NCBI GenBank assembly: GCA_017546175.1
Contig: JAFYXM010000007.1
Location: forward strand, 124,001 to 188,000
Source: Elusimicrobiaceae bacterium
Lineage (GTDB): Bacteria; Elusimicrobiota; Elusimicrobia; Elusimicrobiales; Elusimicrobiaceae
Direction of reading: 5' to 3'
Length of the DNA stretch: 64,000 nt
Shown: piece after piece, positions 59,004 through 64,000 of the stretch
How positions within the stretch are numbered: position 1 is the first letter of the stretch
Layout: each line of letters begins with the position of its first letter
Position numbers and translations under genes: made by a program
The notes under the pieces: model-generated
Told to the model about the DNA's origin: nothing
Database searches by the model: none
The model's input: the letters and a program-made list of their open reading frames with translations, nothing else

Positions 59004-59189
59004 GAAATAGCTAATAGAGAAAAGGTATGTGTGCAGTATGTGCGCCGGATCCTCAATTTGAGTTTTTTATCACCCAAAATCGTACGCTCTATCCTAAACG
59101 GTACTCAACCTGCCGATTGTACCCTTAAAAAATTGCTCGCTGTTAAAACTTCAGATTGGCATGAGCAAGAACAAATCCTCACTAAATAA
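59004..59189 (+). pseudogene. C-terminal remnant of the serine recombinase, past the stop
   Basis: 61 codons in the recombinase frame, directly after its TAA, ending at TAA 59187-59189. I read EIANREKVCVQYVRRILNLS, then SPKIVRSILNGTQPADCTLKKLL and a Trp/Glu/Gln tail. This matches the conserved end of the same recombinase family (the helix-turn-helix and the typical ILxGxQPxxLTLxKLL strip). It has no start of its own, so it is the cut-off part of the gene. Confidence 0.75.
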
Positions 59190-59292
59190 TCTTTCAGTGC
59201 ACGACTTCCTACCTAGCAAGGTCAGCATAAAAAGAGAATATTCACAGAAAAGCTCAAAAATCCGCTAAAATTCTCATGCTATTGGTGGCGCG

Positions 59293-59332
59293 TAAAAAAA
59301 TCCCCGTCGGAGTTAAACTCTAACGGAGATTT
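59293..59332 (-). terminator. Terminator of tRNA-Asp
   Basis: On the minus strand an imperfect 17-base stem (14 pairs) is followed by T7, about 26 bases after the tRNA 3' end. Confidence 0.6.
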
Positions 59333-59358
59333 ATGCTAATTATTCAAAACTAAAATAC

Positions 59359-59433
59359 GGAGTCGACGGGATTCGAACCCGCGGTCTCTGCCTTGACAGG
59401 GCAGCGTGTTAGGCCAGGCTACACCACGACTCC
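59359..59433 (-). tRNA. tRNA-Asp (GTC)
   Basis: 75 bases fold into a full cloverleaf: acceptor GGAGTCG/CGACTCC, D-arm GTGT/ACAC, anticodon arm CTGCC/GGCAG with loop CTGTCAA (anticodon GTC), T-arm GCGGG/CCCGT with TTCGAAT. CCA is not encoded. It lies 80 bases downstream of murB on the same strand, and marks the right boundary of the island. Confidence 0.95.
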
Positions 59434-59512
59434 AACGACTCAAATTCTTTCGTACATATATTGTAGCAACTTGTGAGCACTTCGTCAATTTTTTTTCATT
59501 TCACGAGAGAGA

Positions 59513-60415
59513 TTACAGCTCAAACTCGCCCCACAAAATTTGCTCCAGCTCTAATTCAATGCCGCTTTTTTCTTTTACTTGACGTTTCACTTCGTCCATC
59601 AGATTTTTGATGTCTTCCGGTGTGGCATGATTGAAATTAACAATAAATCCGGCGTGCTTTTCAGACACCTTAGCTCCGCCGATGCTTAGTCCGCGCAGAC
59701 CGGCCTCGTCAATCAGGCGCGAGGCATAATCCCCTACCGGTCTTTTAAACACGCTTCCGGCAGACGGAAAATCTAACGGTTGTTTTTCAATGCGTTTGTG
59801 CAACACAGCATTTCTGCTTTCTACCAAAGAGGCAAAATCTTTTTTCTCTAAAGAAAACCCCGCCCCCAACACAATGTAATTTTCAATACCTTCTACATGA
59901 CGGTAAGAATGGGGTAAATTTTCTTTTAGCAGCGTAGCGGGGCGGCCGTCATAGTCAATAACTTCCACATATTCTAAGCAGTCAAAAGTTTCCTGTCCGA
60001 ATGCCCCCGCATTCATATATACGGCTCCGCCTATACTGCCCGGAATGCCGGAGAGCTTTTCCATACCGGCAAGGCCTGCGCGGGAGGCAAGCTCACACAC
60101 TTTGTCCAAAGCCACCCCTGCTTGGGCCGTGACTCTGTTGCCTTTTACTGCCACATGATTCATGTGTTTGGTGGAGCAGACAATGCCTCCTACACCCTTT
60201 CCGCCTACTAAAATATTGGACCCGAAACCGATAATGCGCAAAGGTACGTTTTCTGTGCGAGCCAGTTTGAGTACAAAACTCCACTCTTCACTGGTACTCG
60301 GATAAACATAAGCCTCTGCCGCACCGCCTGTTAAATAGGTGGTGTGGCGGCTCATCGGCTCGTTGAGTAAGCAGTTTTCCTTAAAATAGGCAGAAAGTTC
60401 TTGTTTAAAATCCAT
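59513..60415 (-). CDS. murB: UDP-N-acetylenolpyruvoylglucosamine reductase
   Basis: Reduces UDP-GlcNAc-enolpyruvate to UDP-MurNAc in peptidoglycan synthesis, with FAD and NADPH. FAD-domain strips GFGSNILVGGKGVGGIVC and GIPGSIGGAVYMNAGAFG, the substrate Tyr/Arg of SYRH, the catalytic Ser in PSAGSVFKRP, and the late Glu in SGIELELEQILWG are visible. 300 residues fits the shorter type II MurB. The ATG follows AAGGTAAAAC, 8 bases after the upstream barrel gene's stop, so they are cotranscribed. Confidence 0.95.
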   Translation of the reverse strand: MDFKQELSAYFKENCLLNEPMSRHTTYLTGGAAEAYVYPSTSEEWSFVLKLARTENVPLRIIGFGSNILVGGKGVGGIVCSTKHMNHVAVKGNRVTAQAGVALDKVCELASRAGLAGMEKLSGIPGSIGGAVYMNAGAFGQETFDCLEYVEVIDYDGRPATLLKENLPHSYRHVEGIENYIVLGAGFSLEKKDFASLVESRNAVLHKRIEKQPLDFPSAGSVFKRPVGDYASRLIDEAGLRGLSIGGAKVSEKHAGFIVNFNHATPEDIKNLMDEVKRQVKEKSGIELELEQILWGEFEL

Positions 60416-60423
60416 GTTTTACC

Positions 60424-61110
60424 TTAAAAGTGCACGCCTACGCCACCTTGGAAACCTTGGCTGTTTTTGGTGTAAGTATAAGCACCATAGACGTAGAATA
60501 ACGGCAAGGGGTGGAAGTTTACACCGGCGGTATAACGCACGGCATCATCATCAGTTTTGTGATGAGTCGGCCAATTTTTAGTTTCCATTTTGCTGTAGTC
60601 ATAACCTACACCGATGTAAGGCGTTAAGAATAACAAATTGATGGAAGCAGAAGCAGAGGCAGACACATGGTCCCCGTCATAATAATCGGTTTTATAGCGG
60701 TCATAGAAAAGGCCCGCCGAGAAATGCACCGTAGCCAAAGAGCCGTTCCATTTCAAACCGCCGCCCAAAGATTCAAAGTCATTATAGCTGGTGCCGCGTG
60801 CGGCAATACCGATACCCAAAACGGGGATTTGCGTTTCGGCGGTAATGAAAGGAGCGTAAAAATAATCTTCGTGAGAAAAATTGTCATCAGCAGTTTTTAC
60901 GGCAGACACGGTGGCTCCGATGTCAAAACCGGGGAAAGAAGTACCTTTTCCGGTGTGGAAATCGGCCATGCCGATCATCGTAGAAATATCGTGGTTATAT
61001 TGAGAGAAGCCGGCAGCGTTGAAATGATCTTTAAAATCACTGTTCATACCGGCAAAAGCGGGTACGGAAAAAGCAAGGCCTAAAAGTGCGACGAGTATTG
61101 TTTTTTTCAT
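60424..61110 (-). CDS. Outer-membrane beta-barrel protein, 228 aa
   Basis: A signal peptide (about 1-20, cut near AFA) and strand-rich sequence ending QGGVGVHF with C-terminal Phe mark a small barrel. Aromatic and Gly/Ser alternation with SASASASINLLFLTPYIGVGYDY shows the strand pattern. No family recognised; size suggests 8-10 strands. I start at 61110 (MKKTILV) after AAGGATATGATC; an ATG two codons upstream is also possible. It shares an operon with murB. Confidence 0.75.
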   Translation of the reverse strand: MKKTILVALLGLAFSVPAFAGMNSDFKDHFNAAGFSQYNHDISTMIGMADFHTGKGTSFPGFDIGATVSAVKTADDNFSHEDYFYAPFITAETQIPVLGIGIAARGTSYNDFESLGGGLKWNGSLATVHFSAGLFYDRYKTDYYDGDHVSASASASINLLFLTPYIGVGYDYSKMETKNWPTHHKTDDDAVRYTAGVNFHPLPLFYVYGAYTYTKNSQGFQGGVGVHF

Positions 61111-61147
61111 GATCATATCCTTGTTGATAAATTTTCCTACATATCAT

Positions 61148-61176
61148 ATCATAGAAAAAGAGAGCATTTTTCGCAA
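61148..61176 (-). promoter_or_regulatory. Promoter of the barrel-murB operon
   Basis: Minus strand TTGCGA at 61171-61176, exactly 17 bases, TATGAT at 61148-61153, with a leader of about 30 bases that contains a Shine-Dalgarno. Confidence 0.65.
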
Positions 61177-61213
61177 GACAAAAATGTGAAATTTTATTTT
61201 TTGGAGGGATTTT

Positions 61214-62761
61214 ATGGTTAGCCCGTTGGCAGGTACTTTGACAAAACAGCGCATTGATATAGAAAATTTACGTCGGTTATTTTGGGAGCCGGAGGGGGAA
61301 ATAGCCCCTGTGAAATTTGGCACGTCGGGGCATCGCGGTCAGTTGGGAAATGGTTTCTGTGCCAGACATACTTTGGCGATTGCTCAGGCGGTGGCGCAAA
61401 TTCATCTGGAAGATAAAATTGACGGGCCGATTTTGTGCGGCGGTGATACACGCCTGATGTCTTATGATACGGCTAAACTCTGCGCCGAAGTATTAACGGG
61501 CAACGGCCTGAAAGTGATTTTACCCGATGGCCCGCTTCCGACGCCGGTGTTTTCTTTTGAAATTATCCAAGGCCGCGCCAGTGCCTGTTTAAACGGTACT
61601 GCCAGCCACAACCCTCCGCAAGATATGGGGCTGAAATATAACCCCTCTAACGGAGGTCCTGCCGGAGCGGAACTGACGGAGCGCATTGCCAAATATGCCA
61701 ATGAATATTTAAAAAACCCGTCTTTGATTAAACGTATTTCTTTAGAGGAAGCCAAGGAAAAAGGTTTATTGTCAGAAGCAGATTTGTTGACCCCTTATGT
61801 AAAAGCCTTGGGCAATATGGTAGATTTTGCTGCCATTAAAAAAGCAGGTCTTAAAATTGCCATTCACCCGTTGGGCGGCAGCAGCTTGGCCTATTACCGC
61901 GCGATTAAAGAAATGTACGGGTTGGATAATTTGCAAATTGTGAGTGAACTGCAAGACCCGTCTTTTTACTTTATCCCCATTGACCACGACGGTAAAATCC
62001 GTATGGACCCCTCCTCTGTCTATCCGATGAAGCCTTTGATTGATATTGTTTCTTCCGGTGAGTATGACGTAGCCGGCGCCAGCGACCCCGATGCAGACCG
62101 CTTTGGTTGTGCTACCAAAGAGGGCGGGCTTATTTCTCCCAATCATGCTTTGTGTGTCATGGCAGAATATTTGATTGAAAAGAAAAACCCGAAAAAAGAA
62201 ATGCAAATCGGCCGTACATTGGGCACCACTGCTTTGTTGGACCGCATTGCCGCAGCCAACGGGTATGGCCTTGATGAGCAAAATGTAGGTTTTAAGCATT
62301 TTGTAGATGGCATTGTGGGCGGTCGTTATATCGTATCCGGCGAAGAAAGTGCCGGTATGAGCATGAGCGGTTGGACCCCTGAAAAAGACGGCATTTTGGC
62401 AGTTTGTCTGCTCTTAGAAATTGCTTCCGTCAAAGGAGATATCGCCGCCCTGTATAAAGCCATAACCGAAAAATATGGCCTGCCTTATTATACCCGTGTA
62501 GATGTGCCGACTGAAGAAGAAGCTAAAAAGCGTGTGCAATCTTTTAAGAAAGAAGATTTAAAAGATTTGACTGTAGTGGCAGGTGAAAAAGTGACGAACG
62601 TGCGTGACACGGACGGCATTAAAGTATATTTAGAGAACTCTTGGTTCTTGGTGCGCCCCAGCGGCACGGAGAATATTTTGAAATTCTATGCCGAAACATT
62701 TGTGAGTGAGGAGCACTTGCACCAAATTATTGAAGAAGGAAGAAAATACTTTGGTGTGTAA
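61214..62761 (+). CDS. pgm: Phosphoglucomutase (alpha-D-phosphohexomutase family)
   Basis: Interconverts glucose 1-phosphate and glucose 6-phosphate, linking glycolysis with nucleotide-sugar and glycogen synthesis. The four family signatures are present: VKFGTSGHRG, the phosphoserine loop TASHNPPQDMGLKYNPSNGGP, the Mg2+ loop ASDPDADRFG, the sugar-binding SGEESAGMSM and the phosphate site RPSGTENILKFYAE. 515 residues resembles enterobacterial Pgm, slightly shorter. GGAGGGATTTT precedes the ATG. It is monocistronic. Confidence 0.95.
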   Translation: MVSPLAGTLTKQRIDIENLRRLFWEPEGEIAPVKFGTSGHRGQLGNGFCARHTLAIAQAVAQIHLEDKIDGPILCGGDTRLMSYDTAKLCAEVLTGNGLKVILPDGPLPTPVFSFEIIQGRASACLNGTASHNPPQDMGLKYNPSNGGPAGAELTERIAKYANEYLKNPSLIKRISLEEAKEKGLLSEADLLTPYVKALGNMVDFAAIKKAGLKIAIHPLGGSSLAYYRAIKEMYGLDNLQIVSELQDPSFYFIPIDHDGKIRMDPSSVYPMKPLIDIVSSGEYDVAGASDPDADRFGCATKEGGLISPNHALCVMAEYLIEKKNPKKEMQIGRTLGTTALLDRIAAANGYGLDEQNVGFKHFVDGIVGGRYIVSGEESAGMSMSGWTPEKDGILAVCLLLEIASVKGDIAALYKAITEKYGLPYYTRVDVPTEEEAKKRVQSFKKEDLKDLTVVAGEKVTNVRDTDGIKVYLENSWFLVRPSGTENILKFYAETFVSEEHLHQIIEEGRKYFGV

Positions 62762-62785
62762 TCAGACGCTATTTAGCAATTAATG

Positions 62786-62822
62786 AAAAACGGAGCAAAG
62801 CATTTGTTTGCTCCGTTTTTTG
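62786..62822 (+). terminator. Terminator of pgm
   Basis: CGGAGCAAA/TTTGCTCCG stem extended by A/T pairs, 7-base loop and T6. Confidence 0.88.
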
Positions 62823-62855
62823 TTGGTTGCTTTTAGACGGAAAAAAAGAATAGTC

Positions 62856-62886
62856 TTGACAAATCGTTTTTTTTTTTTGCTACAAT
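62856..62886 (+). promoter_or_regulatory. Pilin promoter with 12-T spacer tract
   Basis: TTGACA at 62856-62861, 12 T at 62867-62878 and TGC-TACAAT with the hexamer at 62881-62886. The spacer is 19 bases. The leader to the ATG is 38 bases and nearly identical to that of the 42.2-kb cassette. Confidence 0.76.
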
Positions 62887-62924
62887 TTTTTCAGACGGAA
62901 AAATAAATAAAAAGGAGAAAAGAA

Positions 62925-63443
62925 ATGAAAAGAGGTTTTACGTTGATAGAACTGTTAGTAGTCGTTTTAATTATCGGTATTTTGTCGGCCGTGGCCTTGC
63001 CGCAATATACCAAAGCGGTGGAAAAAAGCCGCGCTGCCGAAGCTCTGCAAATGCTGCGCTATATGCACCAGCAAAAAGAAATATATAAGTTGGAAAACGG
63101 AGAAGGAGGGGCGACAGCTCCCAATGAAGATATGGGAATAGAATTGGGAAACGGTTTTAATTGTGAGTTTTATGGAGACAGCGAAATCTGTTGTAATAAG
63201 CATTGGTGTTATGAAAATAGCGGTATTATAAAGGGATCTCATTGTGCCGGTTCTTGGGGAAATGTGGTTGCAATGAGAGTTGATAATGCTACGCCCTCTA
63301 GTTTGTTGGAGGAAAACACTTTCCTCTATTCTTTGGAATATGAAAGTTCCCCTTGTGTAGATACACCGAGAATTGTATGTTATAACGAAAATACAGATAA
63401 AGACTGGTGCAAGATGTTTAAAGGAACCGGAAACCCTATTTAA
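62925..63443 (+). CDS. Type IV pilin-like protein 5
   Basis: Prepilin leader MKRG, then [20 protein letters not shown] and Glu5. 172 residues. The variable domain is Cys-rich (NCEFYGDSEICCNKHWC, then more Cys to the end), suggesting several disulfides. The start follows AAAAAGGAGAAAAGAA. Monocistronic, with T-tract promoter and a hairpin just after the stop. The 5' half of the unit copies the cassette at 42.1-42.3 kb almost base for base. Confidence 0.85.
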   Translation: MKRGFTLIELLVVVLIIGILSAVALPQYTKAVEKSRAAEALQMLRYMHQQKEIYKLENGEGGATAPNEDMGIELGNGFNCEFYGDSEICCNKHWCYENSGIIKGSHCAGSWGNVVAMRVDNATPSSLLEENTFLYSLEYESSPCVDTPRIVCYNENTDKDWCKMFKGTGNPI

Positions 63444-63446
63444 ATC

Positions 63447-63480
63447 AAAAACCCTCGCCAAAAGCGGGGGTTTTAGTTTT
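63447..63480. terminator. Bidirectional terminator after pilin 5
   Basis: AAAACCCTCGC/GCGGGGGTTTT stem (one T-G pair), CAAAA loop and a T run, between convergent genes. Confidence 0.8.
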
Positions 63481-63491
63481 ATAAATATTGT

Positions 63492-64000
63492 TTAGCTTCT
63501 GCGGTCTATGGCGTAGTAGCTGCTTTCATGCTTTTTGGCTAGGCACTTTAGCTCACTGCCGATATTGCTTACTTGCGCAAAAGAAGTCAACTCTTTTAAG
63601 CTGTTATGCACAATGCCGATACCGATAGAGAGAAAATTAAATTTTTCTGTTTCTCCTCTGCGGTTGAGCGATACCATAAAGCCTTGGTTTTTATCGTCCT
63701 CATTGTAAAAAGTAGGGGCGATTTGCGTCATTTCTTCCACCACTTTTTTAGCGATATCTTCGGCATGTTCTAAGCCGCATACGATAATAAAATCATCTCC
63801 GCCTATGTTACCCACAAAAGAGGTGGGGTCCTGTTGGGCCGCCTGCACCAAGATTTTGGCGGTGGACAAGAGTACTTTATCCCCTTCGCCAAAGCCGTAT
63901 TTATCATTAAAGGCTTTGAAATTATTTAAATCACAATATAAAACGGCAAATTTGCGGCCCGAAGTAATTTCCTGCTCAATACGGGCTTGGATAGACGGGT
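63492..64000 (-). CDS. GGDEF-domain diguanylate cyclase, N-terminus beyond the window
   Basis: I read the minus strand open from the window edge to the stop at 63492 (about 169 codons). It holds most of a GGDEF domain: FAVLYCDLNNFKAFNDKYGFGEGD (metal and GTP site) and the active-site loop NIGGDDFIIV, a functional GGDDF variant, then a C-terminal part ending YYAIDRRS. The start and any sensor or receiver domain lie outside. It would make c-di-GMP, opposing the phosphodiesterase at 16.5 kb. No I-site RxxD is evident before the loop. Confidence 0.85.
   Translation of the reverse strand, partial: PSIQARIEQEITSGRKFAVLYCDLNNFKAFNDKYGFGEGDKVLLSTAKILVQAAQQDPTSFVGNIGGDDFIIVCGLEHAEDIAKKVVEEMTQIAPTFYNEDDKNQGFMVSLNRRGETEKFNFLSIGIGIVHNSLKELTSFAQVSNIGSELKCLAKKHESSYYAIDRRS

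Noticed and set aside
59290..59335. Duplicated tRNA end as attachment site
   Set aside because: The CGGAGT similarity to the tRNA end is only a few bases and the sequence is better explained as the tRNA terminator; no matching copy was seen at the left edge.

Overview
The window looks like a chromosome segment of a Gram-negative, anaerobic, probably fermentative bacterium, most likely a gut-type member of Elusimicrobiota. This placement is inferred from gene content: many type IV pilin-like genes with near-identical N-termini, a bifurcating-type [FeFe]-hydrogenase operon, an RND efflux set with lipoproteins and outer-membrane barrels, and a short PurA. No rRNA is present to confirm it.

Layout. 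1-7.6 kb: a D-2-hydroxyacid dehydrogenase cut by the window edge, a sugar O-acetyltransferase and a complete RND efflux operon. 7.9-24.8 kb: two pilin cassettes, purB-purA, a HAD hydrolase, a CorC-like protein, an acyl-ACP thioesterase, deoB, a GGDEF/EAL protein, L-serine dehydratase with a nitroreductase, two MntP-like genes, a third pilin cassette, two Lys/Ala-rich secreted paralogues and a DUF1646-like membrane protein. 24.8-29.1 kb: hydC-hydB-hydA behind a consensus promoter. 29.1-33.9 kb: an envelope operon (LpoB-like, COG3014-like and LPP20-like lipoproteins, FKBP isomerase, unknown membrane protein) plus an unknown exported protein. 33.9-46.0 kb: an AI-2E transporter/histidine kinase/barrel operon, a degenerate purple-acid-phosphatase-like protein, ispH(fused to a UbiA-like domain)-pfkA-rlmB, a fourth pilin cassette, a protein-glutaminase-like exported protein, a ferritin-like protein and an Omp85-type protein.

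46.0-59.3 kb is an accessory island next to tRNA-Asp. It carries an AbiE-type toxin-antitoxin pair, ankyrin-repeat genes, a GHKL ATPase with an HExxH motif, sbcD-sbcC and a DUF2924/large serine recombinase module. Three of its genes are broken: a one-base frameshift in the ATPase, an in-frame TGA in an ankyrin gene and an in-frame TAA in the recombinase. 59.3-64 kb returns to core genes: tRNA-Asp, murB, a barrel protein, pgm, a fifth pilin cassette and a truncated GGDEF protein.

Three genome-style signals stand out. (1) All five pilin promoters contain a pure T tract of 11-13 bases between the -35 and -10 boxes, so the spacer is 18, 19 or 20 bases; this is a plausible phase-variation device. 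(2) Many genes have an extended -10 (TTTGCTA followed by AAT-like bases) only 6-8 bases before ATG and no Shine-Dalgarno sequence, which suggests widespread leaderless transcripts. (3) A shared GCGACAATA-n-G-n-TGTC dyad lies upstream of an island ankyrin gene and between the ATPase gene and sbcD, pointing to a common regulator. No CRISPR array or insertion sequence was seen.
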